From Ornithoclostridium sp949298505 (GTDB taxonomy: Bacteria; Bacillota; Clostridia; Christensenellales; UBA3700): DNA of 18,784 bases. Below the pieces are notes generated by a model, which worked only from the letters and a program-made list of their open reading frames with translations, made no database searches and was not told the DNA's origin. This document shows, piece after piece, positions 7,551-14,428 of this stretch (position 1 is the first letter of the stretch; each line of letters starts with the position of its first letter). The translations under genes were made by a program, and so were the position numbers. Where the stretch lies: assembly GCA_949298505.1 (NCBI GenBank), contig CASFWW010000064.1, positions 1 to 18,784 of the forward strand, given 5' to 3'.

Positions 7551-7597
7551 CGGTCGGGACGGGCGGAAAAGGCAAAATATTAAAGTAAAAGGGATAT

Positions 7598-8722
7598 ATG
7601 TTTTCATACGAAGTTGTAAAAACTGACAAGCACACAGGCGCGAGGATAGGCAGACTGACCACTCCGCACGGCGTGGTCGAAACCCCGGTATTCATGCCGG
7701 TCGGAACGAACGCGACGGTCAAAAGCCTGACTCCGGAAGCCGTTGAGAGGACGGGAGCGAGCATAGTGCTGGCAAATACATACCACCTCTATCTGAGACC
7801 GGGTCACGAACTGGTCGAAAAGGCGGGCGGTCTTCATAAATTCATGAACTGGAACAAGCCGATCCTGACAGACAGCGGCGGTTTTCAGGTTTTTTCGCTT
7901 TCCAAACTGCGCAAGATAACGGAGGACGGCGTGACGTTCGGTTCTTATATCGACGGAAGCCGGCATCATCTTACCCCGGAGGACGCTGTGAGGGTGCAGA
8001 ACGCGCTCGGCGCGGATATCATCATGGCGTTTGACGAATGTACCGCCGCAGGGACGGATTACAGAAAATCCAAAGCGGCGATGGAACGCACGCTGAGATG
8101 GCTTGACAGGTGTATGAAAGCGCATACCGACTGGGACAGACAGACGCTTTTCCCGATCGTGCAGGGCAATATGTACGAAGATCTCCGTCTCGAAAGCGTG
8201 AAACGGACGGCGGAATACGCAAAATGCGGCATGGCGATAGGCGGGCTTTCTGTGGGCGAGCCTAAAGAGGTCATGTACAGAATGCTTGATCTGATCAGAC
8301 CTTATTACCCCGAGGATCAGCCGCGTTACCTTATGGGCGTGGGAAGTCCCGACTGCCTGGTAGAAGGCGTTATGCGCGGGATAGACATGTTCGACTGCGT
8401 GTTACCCACGCGTATCGCGAGAAACGGTATGGCGTTTACGCGCAGCGGCAACATCACGCTCAGGAACGCAAAATACAAGGAGGATTTTTCGCCCGTTGAG
8501 GAAGGTTGCGACTGTTACTGTTGCCGCAATTTTTCGAGAGCGTACGTAAGACATCTGATAAACAGCGACGAGATCCTGGGCGGAGAACTGCTTTCAATGC
8601 ACAACATACGTTTTCTCGTAAGGCTCACCGAGGAAATGAAGGAGGCTATCCGTCGCGACGAGTTTGCGGACTTTTACAGGGATTTCAAAGAAAAATACAA
8701 CTGGGAAAAGAAAGGAATCTGA
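7598..8722 (+). CDS. tgt: tRNA-guanine transglycosylase
   Basis: Exchanges guanine-34 in tRNAs for Tyr, His, Asn and Asp for the queuosine precursor preQ1 by base exchange. 374 residues, typical of bacterial Tgt. The general acid/base D92 lies in TDSGGFQVFS, the substrate-binding GGLSVGEP loop is present, and the catalytic nucleophile D266 is in MFDCVLPTR. The structural zinc site is complete: C304, C306, C309 (pattern C-x-C-x2-C) and H335 in SMHNIRFL. The start ATG at 7598 gives the normal N-terminus; the ribosome site is weak (AAAGGGA about 5 bases upstream). Adjacent to queA, its pathway partner. No preQ1 synthesis gene or preQ1 riboswitch is visible, so the precursor must come from elsewhere or by salvage. 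Confidence 0.98.
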   Translation: MFSYEVVKTDKHTGARIGRLTTPHGVVETPVFMPVGTNATVKSLTPEAVERTGASIVLANTYHLYLRPGHELVEKAGGLHKFMNWNKPILTDSGGFQVFSLSKLRKITEDGVTFGSYIDGSRHHLTPEDAVRVQNALGADIIMAFDECTAAGTDYRKSKAAMERTLRWLDRCMKAHTDWDRQTLFPIVQGNMYEDLRLESVKRTAEYAKCGMAIGGLSVGEPKEVMYRMLDLIRPYYPEDQPRYLMGVGSPDCLVEGVMRGIDMFDCVLPTRIARNGMAFTRSGNITLRNAKYKEDFSPVEEGCDCYCCRNFSRAYVRHLINSDEILGGELLSMHNIRFLVRLTEEMKEAIRRDEFADFYRDFKEKYNWEKKGI

Positions 8723-8763
8723 ACCGCGTATTTCGACACGGAAAGCGTGGCTTTAATCAAAAA

Positions 8764-8802
8764 TTTACAAATACGAAGTAAAAATAACTTGCTATTTGTA
8801 AA
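8764..8802. promoter_or_regulatory. Perfect 10-bp dyad over the yajC promoter
   Basis: TTTACAAATA (8764-8773) is the exact reverse complement of TATTTGTAAA (8793-8802), with a 19-base interval that holds a further AAGT/ACTT pair. The right arm covers the end of the -35 box and the start of the spacer of the yajC promoter. It is A/T-rich and not followed by a clean T-run, so an operator is at least as likely as a weak tgt terminator. The same octamer dyad TTTGTAAA/TTTACAAA occurs upstream of polA at 1425-1466. Confidence 0.45.
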
Positions 8803-8817
8803 GAATTTCTTTATTAT
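8789..8817 (+). promoter_or_regulatory. Promoter of yajC
   Basis: TTGCTA (8789-8794), 17-base spacer, TATTAT (8812-8817). The leader would be about 45 bases and ends in the strong Shine-Dalgarno AAAGGAG (8857-8863), 7 bases before the ATG. Confidence 0.55.
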
Positions 8818-8870
8818 TAAATATACGTAAACAACGGTTTTGTTACTCAGGACCGGAAAGGAGAATAAAA

Positions 8871-9452
8871 ATGGCAAATATGTATTTGATTGCGGCGGAA
8901 AGCAGTAACAGCAGCTGGATAATGCTGGTCGTTCTCGCCGTATTGCTCGTAGGCACGATGTTGCTTTCGATCATTCCGCAGAAGAAGAGACAGAAAAAAG
9001 CTCAGGAAATGATGGCAGGCATCAAAGCCGGCACCAAGATCAAGACCATCGGCGGTTTCGTCGGCACGGTCGTGATGATAGACAACGCACAGGGTACTTT
9101 CACTCTCGACATCAGCGCGAGCGGCGACGGAAGCATCCTTGTTACGATTGACAAAAACGCCGTATACACAGTCATCAATCCCGCGGCAGAAAACGCGACC
9201 GCAGAAGCTCAGACCGCAGATTCCGACAGCGCAAAGACCGAAACTTCAGGACCCGTTGCGGCAGACGACGTTGTCGAAGACGCTCAGATAGAAGAAAAGA
9301 AAGCGGCAAAGAAGAAGAAAAAGAACGCTAAGGCTAGCGAAGAGACCGTTGTCAGCGAAGAGAGTAAGACAAGCGAAGAGACCGCGGCAACCGAAGAGCA
9401 GACAAGCTCGAACGTTACTGGCATAGATGGCAACAACGACCTCAAATTCTGA
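8871..9452 (+). CDS. yajC: Preprotein translocase subunit YajC with long charged tail
   Basis: Small accessory subunit of the Sec translocon that associates with SecD-SecF in the cytoplasmic membrane. A single transmembrane helix spans about residues 15-35 (WIMLVVLAVLLVGTMLLSII), followed by the family's basic stretch PQKKRQKKAQEMM and the conserved domain IKAGTKIKTIGGFVGTVVMI to about residue 110. The usual family length is 85-120 residues; here there are 193. The extra residues 111-193 form a low-complexity tail rich in Ala, Glu, Thr and Lys with a lysine patch at 141-155 and a degenerate six-residue repeat at 156-179. The tail should be cytosolic and unstructured. The gene has its own promoter, so it can be expressed apart from tgt, and shares a terminator with the convergent gene at 9488-9880. 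Confidence 0.93.
   Translation: MANMYLIAAESSNSSWIMLVVLAVLLVGTMLLSIIPQKKRQKKAQEMMAGIKAGTKIKTIGGFVGTVVMIDNAQGTFTLDISASGDGSILVTIDKNAVYTVINPAAENATAEAQTADSDSAKTETSGPVAADDVVEDAQIEEKKAAKKKKKNAKASEETVVSEESKTSEETAATEEQTSSNVTGIDGNNDLKF
9336..9407 (+). repeat. 18-base tandem repeat in the yajC tail
   Basis: Four units start at 9336, 9354, 9372 and 9390. The first three begin with the identical decamer AGCGAAGAGA; the fourth begins ACCGAAGAGC. They encode SEETVV, SEESKT, SEETAA and TEEQTS. The exact period in the DNA, not only in the protein, points to recent duplication within the gene. Confidence 0.8.
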
Positions 9453-9461
9453 CAAAAAAAG

Positions 9462-9488
9462 AAAGCGGAGATCAGTCTCCGCTTTTTT
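9462..9488. terminator. Bidirectional terminator between yajC and the TIGR04086 gene
   Basis: AAAGCGGAGA (9462-9471) pairs perfectly with TCTCCGCTTT (9476-9485) around a 4-base loop. T6 (9483-9488) follows on the plus strand, and A7 at 9454-9460 supplies a T-run for transcripts coming from the minus strand. The minus-strand stop codon (9488-9490) touches the T-run. Confidence 0.92.
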
Positions 9489-9880
9489 CATGCCTTTTTA
9501 CGTTTTACGTTGACTGCGAGTATCCCGCTCAGCACGCCGGCGACTACACACGCGAGAGCGTCGTATACGGTCATAGGGTTGTCGGTGAAATTGCCGGATA
9601 CGCCTGAAAAGATCAGATAAGTCGCTCCGGCGTAAAGCGCGCCCACAATGATTCCTTTCACCAGTCCTTTGCTGTCGTGCCTTATCCCGATCAGGCAGCC
9701 GGCGGCGACGGACAGGATCTTGATCGCCACGTTCACGGGACTGATTACGTTTTCAGAGAAGTTTGCGAATTTTGCCACGACGGCGAAAACGGTGACGAGC
9801 AGTATCGACAGTATTATCGAAAACAGGGCGCTTCTTAATATGTCGAGAGCGTCGTATTTTGAGAATTTTATCTTTTCCAT
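9488..9880 (-). CDS. TIGR04086 / YrzE-like four-helix membrane protein
   Basis: A 130-residue membrane protein with four predicted transmembrane segments (about residues 15-38, 46-66, 73-94 and 103-125) and positively charged ends (MEKIKFSKYD, and NVKRKKA at the C-terminus). Length, four-helix layout and location fit the uncharacterised TIGR04086 family, whose Bacillus relative YrzE also lies next to the yajC homologue yrbF. Its function is not known. The start ATG (9878-9880) has GGAGG (9889-9893) 8 bases upstream; the frame is open further out but without a ribosome site. Unlike its neighbours it is on the minus strand, convergent with yajC and divergent from scfA. Confidence 0.8.
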   Translation of the reverse strand: MEKIKFSKYDALDILRSALFSIILSILLVTVFAVVAKFANFSENVISPVNVAIKILSVAAGCLIGIRHDSKGLVKGIIVGALYAGATYLIFSGVSGNFTDNPMTVYDALACVVAGVLSGILAVNVKRKKA

Positions 9881-9922
9881 AAATATTACCTCCACTACAA
9901 AAAAGATATGTCTCAGGCGCAT

Positions 9923-9952
9923 ATAATATGTTGTCAATGCAAAATGCGGCAA
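9923..9952 (-). promoter_or_regulatory. Possible promoter of the TIGR04086 gene
   Basis: On the minus strand TTGCCG (9947-9952) and TATTAT (9923-9928) are 18 bases apart. A consensus TTGACA also occurs (9932-9937) but no -10 box lies at a proper distance from it. Confidence 0.4.
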
Positions 9953-9978
9953 ACAAGGACAAAAATCCTTACAATTTA

Positions 9979-10000
9979 CGGATAATGCTTGATTTATCCG
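9979..10000. promoter_or_regulatory. Candidate operator overlapping the scfA -35 box
   Basis: CGGATAA (9979-9985) and TTATCCG (9994-10000) form a perfect 7-bp dyad around 8 bases. The -35 box TTGATT (9989-9994) lies in its centre and right arm, so a bound protein would block the promoter. Confidence 0.4.
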
Positions 10001-10017
10001 GCGTTATATATTAAAAT
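9989..10017 (+). promoter_or_regulatory. Promoter of scfA-scfB
   Basis: TTGATT (9989-9994), 17-base spacer, TAAAAT (10012-10017). Transcription should begin near 10024, giving a leader of about 23 bases that ends in GGAGG (10037-10041), 5 bases before the scfA ATG. Confidence 0.5.
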
Positions 10018-10046
10018 ATATTTACAATAAAACTTCGGAGGTTGTT

Positions 10047-10220
10047 ATGAAACATATCAACAGTATCGCGGTAAACGGAATGAAGAAGAGCGGCAACATC
10101 GGTTGCGGCGAGTGCCAGTCCAGCTGCCAGAGCGCATGCAAGACCAGCTGTACGGTCGGCAATCAGAGCTGCAAGAACAGAGACGAAAAAGTCAACACCG
10201 TCAAAAAGCCGTTGCTGTAA
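10047..10220 (+). CDS. scfA: SCIFF ranthipeptide precursor (six cysteines in forty-five)
   Basis: A 57-residue ribosomal peptide precursor. The first 19 residues (MKHINSIAVNGMKKSGNIG) look like the leader. The core contains six cysteines, C20, C23, C27, C31, C35 and C42, in the near-invariant SCIFF pattern CGECQSSCQSACKTSCTVGN. In the Clostridium thermocellum homologue CteA the maturase joins a Cys to the Thr five residues later (Cys32-Thr37 as I recall); here C31 and T36 are placed identically, so a C31-T36 thioether is the predicted modification. A basic tail of 15 residues follows the last Cys. GGAGG stands 5 bases before the ATG and the gene is 9 bases upstream of its maturase. The biological role of SCIFF peptides is poorly known; quorum signalling has been proposed for ranthipeptides. 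No peptidase or ABC exporter is encoded in the window. Confidence 0.96.
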   Translation: MKHINSIAVNGMKKSGNIGCGECQSSCQSACKTSCTVGNQSCKNRDEKVNTVKKPLL

Positions 10221-10229
10221 GAGGATGAG

Positions 10230-11594
10230 ATGACTCATCCGTTCGGCTTTACTTACGGGGGCAAAACGCATTATTTTGCCTTCGACAGCGAAAGTGGCAG
10301 TCTGCACAATGTGGATTATGTCACTTTTTTATGCGTCAAAAACCGGCTCGGTCTGCCGTTTGAAGGCACCGAGGCGGAAGATTTTTGCGCCCTTCCCGAG
10401 AGCGAAAGAGAGGAGATAAACTCAGAGCTTGACGAACTTGTCAAAGAAGGCGTGCTTGACAGCCCCTGCACCGTTACTCAGAAGAAAAAGAGAACGGGCG
10501 AGATCAAGGCGCTGTGTCTGCACATCTGTCACGACTGCAATCTGCGTTGCCGCTACTGTTTTGCCGACGAGGGCACATACCGCACGGCAGACAAAGCGCA
10601 CATGCCCGTTGAAGTCGGACTGCGCGCGGTCGATTTTCTGATCGCAAACAGCGGAAAAAGGAAGAGCCTTGAGATAGATTTCTTCGGAGGGGAGCCTCTG
10701 ATGAATATGGAGACGGTCAGGGCGGTCGTCGAATACGCACGTTCGCTCGAAGCGTCCACGGGCAAGACTTTTTCGTTCACTATGACCACGAACTGCGTGC
10801 TTCTGAACGATGAGAACAGAAAGTGGCTGAACGACAACATGTACAACGTCGTGCTCAGCATAGACGGCAGGAGAGAGATCCATAACGCGGTCAGGAAAAC
10901 GCCCAACGGCGCCGACGCGTTCGATCTTATACTCAACAATGCGCTCGAATTCCGCAGGATAAGAGGTGACAAGTCTTATTACGTGCGCGGCACTTTCACC
11001 GCGAAAAACCTCGATTTCTGCAACGACGTTCTCTTCCTCAACGACTGCGGCTTCGATCAGATCTCGATGGAACCGGTCGTCACCGATCTTCCCGATCTTC
11101 AGATCGGAAAAGAGCATCTTCCCCGCATTTTCGAGGAATACGAAAAACTGGCGGCGGCATATATCGAGAGGCGCAGGACGAAGGACAAGTGGTTCAATTT
11201 CTTCCATTTCATGTACGATCTCGAGGGCGGTCCCTGTGTGGTAAAACGTCTGACGGGTTGCGGCAGCGGTTGCGAATACCTCGCCGTTACGCCCAAGGGA
11301 GACGTATATCCCTGCCACCAGTTCGCGGAGAGGAAACCGTATAAGATGGGCAACGTGCTCGAAGGCACGGAGTTTGACCTTTCCGTCAGCGATATTTTCG
11401 CGCAGAACATCGTCACCAACAAGCCCGATTGCACAGATTGTCCGGCAAAATATTATTGCAGCGGCGGCTGCGTCGCCAACAATCTGAACTTCGCCGGAGA
11501 CATGAACAAACCTTACGACATAAGTTGCGCAATGATGAAAAAACGCTTCGAACTTTCGCTTGCGATAGCGGCGATCGAGCGGTCTGAAGATTGA
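10230..11594 (+). CDS. scfB: SCIFF peptide maturase, radical SAM/SPASM
   Basis: Radical SAM enzyme that forms thioether cross-links in ScfA, homologous to CteB. 454 residues, family-typical. Residues 1 to about 90 form the region expected to contain the peptide-binding RRE domain. The radical SAM cluster motif C-x3-C-x2-C is C103, C107, C110 (CNLRCRYCF), and the SAM-binding FFGGEPL follows in the TIM barrel. The SPASM domain carries cysteines for two auxiliary 4Fe-4S clusters: C336, C344, C348, C362 (CHQF), C401, C404, C410, C414 (YYCSGGC) and C433. The ATG at 10230 has GAGG (10221-10224) 5 bases upstream. Co-transcribed with scfA and followed directly by a terminator, so the pair forms its own transcription unit. 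The substrate is inferred from adjacency and family. Confidence 0.96.
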   Translation: MTHPFGFTYGGKTHYFAFDSESGSLHNVDYVTFLCVKNRLGLPFEGTEAEDFCALPESEREEINSELDELVKEGVLDSPCTVTQKKKRTGEIKALCLHICHDCNLRCRYCFADEGTYRTADKAHMPVEVGLRAVDFLIANSGKRKSLEIDFFGGEPLMNMETVRAVVEYARSLEASTGKTFSFTMTTNCVLLNDENRKWLNDNMYNVVLSIDGRREIHNAVRKTPNGADAFDLILNNALEFRRIRGDKSYYVRGTFTAKNLDFCNDVLFLNDCGFDQISMEPVVTDLPDLQIGKEHLPRIFEEYEKLAAAYIERRRTKDKWFNFFHFMYDLEGGPCVVKRLTGCGSGCEYLAVTPKGDVYPCHQFAERKPYKMGNVLEGTEFDLSVSDIFAQNIVTNKPDCTDCPAKYYCSGGCVANNLNFAGDMNKPYDISCAMMKKRFELSLAIAAIERSED

Positions 11595-11600
11595 AAAACC

Positions 11601-11626
11601 GCGGTTCCGGCAGGAGCCGCTTTTTT
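11601..11626 (+). terminator. Rho-independent terminator after scfB
   Basis: GCGGTTCC (11601-11608) pairs with GGAGCCGC (11613-11620), including one G-T wobble, over a GGCA loop, followed by T6 (11621-11626). It lies 6 bases after the scfB stop. Confidence 0.9.
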
Positions 11627-11832
11627 ATGCTGAAAAGTCAGCCTGTCTTTCGGGCGTTACGTCCGGGCGCAGGGTTGACGGAGGGCGGTCGCGGGATGCG
11701 GGCGGAGACGCTGATTGAGTAAAAAGCGAGCCTTGCCTCCAGGTTTTGCGTTTTCGCAGTCGTATTTCGTGAGAAAAGACACAAAACGTCGCGAAAAATG
11801 AATTAAACGCAGAAAAACAATCAAACTTTTAA
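11627..11832. other. Gene-free stretch before the secD promoter
   Basis: Apart from the terminator and promoter that flank it, this part of the 301-base gap holds only small dyads, for example GCTGA-AAAG-TCAGC (11629-11642) and TGCG-TTTT-CGCA downstream of 11740. No coding region with a ribosome site, tRNA or known RNA family was recognised. The first half is G/C-rich and the second half A/T-rich. Confidence 0.4.
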
Positions 11833-11861
11833 TTGACTTCTCTTTATTATATATATATAAT
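11833..11861 (+). promoter_or_regulatory. Strong promoter of secD-secF
   Basis: TTGACT (11833-11838), 17-base spacer and perfect TATAAT (11856-11861), with an alternating T/A run in the spacer. Predicted start near 11868 and a leader of about 28 bases. The first two bases of the consensus -35 region fall inside an A/T-rich tract. Confidence 0.75.
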
Positions 11862-11895
11862 ATTTGAGTAGGACTAATTTCAGGAGGCAAGTAAG

Positions 11896-13293
11896 GTGAT
11901 AAAGAGCAAATCAATCGCACTTCCGATTGTGATTTTAGCTGTTTTTTCCATACTTATCATTTTAGGCACGGTCTTTGCCTTCGTCAGTCTCGATAACGGA
12001 GAACTCGGTATCTACAACTACAACGCGTATCCCAATTGCATAAAGCTGGGTCTTGACCTCAGCGGCGGCGCGTACGCTGTTTACGAAGTGGATGAAGAGA
12101 ATCTGCCCGAGAGCATGACGGACGGCGAAAACGACGAGCAGGAGATAGAAATGGCTATCGAAGGCACGCGTGCGAGTTTGGAATCGCTTTTGTTCAACAA
12201 AGGCTATACCGAGGCGCAGGTCAGCGTTTACGGCAGGACGATAAGAGTCGAAGTTCCGGACGTCGAAGATCCGGAGAGGATATTCGAACTCATCGGTCGT
12301 CCTTCCAGCCTTGAATTCAAGGAATACACTGACGCGGACACTGTCAACGAAACGTTGATGACCGGCGACGAGATCGCGGAGACGGGCGTCACGTACAACA
12401 GCGAAACAGGTCATTACGAGGTCGCGCTCAAGTTTACAAGCACCGGCACGGACAAGTTTGCGGACATCACTTCAGATCTCACCGGCAAATACCTCGGCAT
12501 ATACGTCAACGGCGAATACGTGATGCACGCTTCTGTAAATGAAGCGATCACCGGCGGACAGGCTTCTATCAGCGGCAATTACAGCTACGACGACGCTTAC
12601 GAACTCGCGGTTCAGATCCAGGCAGGCAGCTTCCCGCTCCAGCTCAACATGAGAGAATCCAGCACACTGACGGCAACGCTCGGCGATTCCGCGATCAAAG
12701 CGGGCGTCATAGCGGGTCTTGTGGGACTGCTCCTCATCATTATCTATCTGATCGCGATATACAGGCTGATGGGCGTGGCGGCGAGCATGGCTCTCGCATA
12801 TTACACGATGACCTACGTGTTCTTCCTTTCGGTGTTCCCGTGGGTTCAGCTCACGCTTTCCGGTATAGCGGGTATCCTTCTCAGTATGGGTATGGCTGTC
12901 GACGCGAACGTCATTATATTCGAAAGAGTAAAAGAAGAGTATGCAAAGGGCAAGTCGATGCGTATGGCTGTCAGCGAAGGCTTCAAGCGTTCGCTCGGCG
13001 CGATCATCGACGGTAACGTCACTACGATAATCGGTGCGGTCGTGCTTATGCTCGTGGGCGCTTCCACGATCAAAGGCTTCGGAATCACGCTCCTTATCGG
13101 TATCGTGCTGTCGCTGTTCACCTCGCTCCTGATCACAAGGATAATCCTCAAAGCCATCATGGCGTTCCACAGTGAAAAGCACGCTTCGATGTATTCGCTC
13201 AAGCGCAAGATCGAGGACGATGAAAAAGAAAATGTCGGGTCTGACGACGCTGACGTGCAGGCAGAAGAAGCTCAGGGAGGTGCAACTGTATGA
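11896..13293 (+). CDS. secD: Protein translocase subunit SecD
   Basis: RND-type membrane subunit that uses the proton gradient to assist the late stages of Sec-dependent export, as a pair with SecF. 465 residues with GTG start; AGGAGG (11882-11887) lies 8 bases upstream. Transmembrane helix 1 is at about 7-30, followed by the family motif LGLDLSGGAYAVYEV. The extracytoplasmic domain (to about 265) includes an acidic segment (about residues 68-96) and SSLEFKEY. A five-helix membrane region follows, with the conserved GMAVDANVIIFERVKEE (D336) and AIIDGNVTTIIGA. The C-terminal about 30 residues are acidic and cytosolic. It overlaps secF by four bases (ATGA). The separate SecD and SecF contrast with the fused SecDF of Bacillus. 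Confidence 0.97.
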   Translation: MIKSKSIALPIVILAVFSILIILGTVFAFVSLDNGELGIYNYNAYPNCIKLGLDLSGGAYAVYEVDEENLPESMTDGENDEQEIEMAIEGTRASLESLLFNKGYTEAQVSVYGRTIRVEVPDVEDPERIFELIGRPSSLEFKEYTDADTVNETLMTGDEIAETGVTYNSETGHYEVALKFTSTGTDKFADITSDLTGKYLGIYVNGEYVMHASVNEAITGGQASISGNYSYDDAYELAVQIQAGSFPLQLNMRESSTLTATLGDSAIKAGVIAGLVGLLLIIIYLIAIYRLMGVAASMALAYYTMTYVFFLSVFPWVQLTLSGIAGILLSMGMAVDANVIIFERVKEEYAKGKSMRMAVSEGFKRSLGAIIDGNVTTIIGAVVLMLVGASTIKGFGITLLIGIVLSLFTSLLITRIILKAIMAFHSEKHASMYSLKRKIEDDEKENVGSDDADVQAEEAQGGATV

Positions 13294-14411
13294 AGATCAA
13301 CAGAAACATTCCCAAAATGTTCAGGATATGGTTCGTCATCCCGTTCGTTGTCATACTGATCGCGGCGGCGGTGTTCACCGGGTATGCGGTCTCCTATAAG
13401 GACGTATCCAAGGGCATGAATATAGGCACAGACTTTGCGGGAGGTTCCGTCGTCAACGTAGTCCTCGGCGAATCAGAACTTTCCGACACGGACAAGTACA
13501 ACAAGCACCTTGACACGGTTACCGAACTCCTTCAGGACGACGAGATCGCAGCTCAGGTGGTGACTTACGCGAAAGACGAGCTTGACAAGACGATCGACGC
13601 ATCCGCTGTGAAAGCGACGGTAAGTTACAGTCAGAAATCCGACACGGGCGCGAATATGACCCTTGTCGTAAAGTACGACAACATCTCCAAGACCTACGAT
13701 CCGACCAACGAACTGACCAAGGTCAGAAACGAGCTGATCGTTGAAAAGCTCAACGAGATATACAGCGCGGAAAACGGTTACGCCAACGCTTCTGTCACAT
13801 ACAGCAACATCGGCGCGACCGCAAGCGAATCACTCATCCGCACCGCGATCATATCCCTTGCAATTTCGCTCGCGATCATCCTCGTATACGTAATCATACG
13901 TTTCGAGCTGTGGAGCGGTCTCGCGGCTATCATTGCGCTTATGCACGACGTTGTGATCATGGTTGCGCTGACCATAATCTTCCACATCCAGGTCAACAGC
14001 TCCTTCATTGCGGCAATGATCACGATCGTCGCTTACTCGATCAACAACACGATCGTCATTTTCGACCGCGTGAGAGAGAATAACAAGATAGAGAAGAAGC
14101 TCAACCAGAACGCGATATTGGACAATTTCTATATTGCGGATAAGTCTACTAAGCAGTCCATGACGAGGACGATAAACACCACCGTCACCACGATGTTCGC
14201 GATCGTTATATTCGCGATACTCGGCGCGTCCACGGTCAGAGAGTTCGCGTTGCCCGTCATCTTCGGACTTGTCGCAGGTTTCTATTCGTCTGTATTCATT
14301 TCTCCCGCGCTGTACGCTCTGATGAAGAACGCCGGCGACAAATGGAGAAGAAACAGAGAGCAGAAAAGCTCGACCAGATTCGTCGGTCAGAAGTCAGCGA
14401 AAAAAGCCTGA
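13290..14411 (+). CDS. secF: Protein translocase subunit SecF
   Basis: Partner of SecD in the export-assisting SecDF-YajC complex of the cytoplasmic membrane. 373 residues, longer than the roughly 300 usual for SecF, owing mainly to a larger extracytoplasmic domain (about residues 48-175, rich in Lys, Asp and Thr). After the first helix comes the family signature GMNIGTDFAGGSVVNV. The membrane domain holds the conserved RFELWSGLAAIIALMHDVV with D220 and INNTIVIFDRVREN with D259. GGGAGG (13275-13280) precedes the ATG by 9 bases, inside the end of secD, and the genes overlap as ATGA. A strong terminator follows, so secD-secF is a two-gene unit. Confidence 0.96.
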   Translation: MKINRNIPKMFRIWFVIPFVVILIAAAVFTGYAVSYKDVSKGMNIGTDFAGGSVVNVVLGESELSDTDKYNKHLDTVTELLQDDEIAAQVVTYAKDELDKTIDASAVKATVSYSQKSDTGANMTLVVKYDNISKTYDPTNELTKVRNELIVEKLNEIYSAENGYANASVTYSNIGATASESLIRTAIISLAISLAIILVYVIIRFELWSGLAAIIALMHDVVIMVALTIIFHIQVNSSFIAAMITIVAYSINNTIVIFDRVRENNKIEKKLNQNAILDNFYIADKSTKQSMTRTINTTVTTMFAIVIFAILGASTVREFALPVIFGLVAGFYSSVFISPALYALMKNAGDKWRRNREQKSSTRFVGQKSAKKA

Positions 14412-14428
14412 ACGTTTCAGGACGTTAC

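Noticed and set aside
7472..7597. preQ1 riboswitch before tgt
   Set aside because: The gap has no recognisable preQ1 aptamer pattern; the hairpins present are simple dyads.
9753..9952. Longer starts for the TIGR04086 gene (9952) and an overlapping 69-codon frame at 9753-9962
   Set aside because: GGAGG stands directly before the ATG at 9880, and the added residues fall in the promoter region.
10422..11318. 298-codon open frame on the minus strand opposite scfB
   Set aside because: Antisense to the radical SAM gene; no motif or ribosome site.
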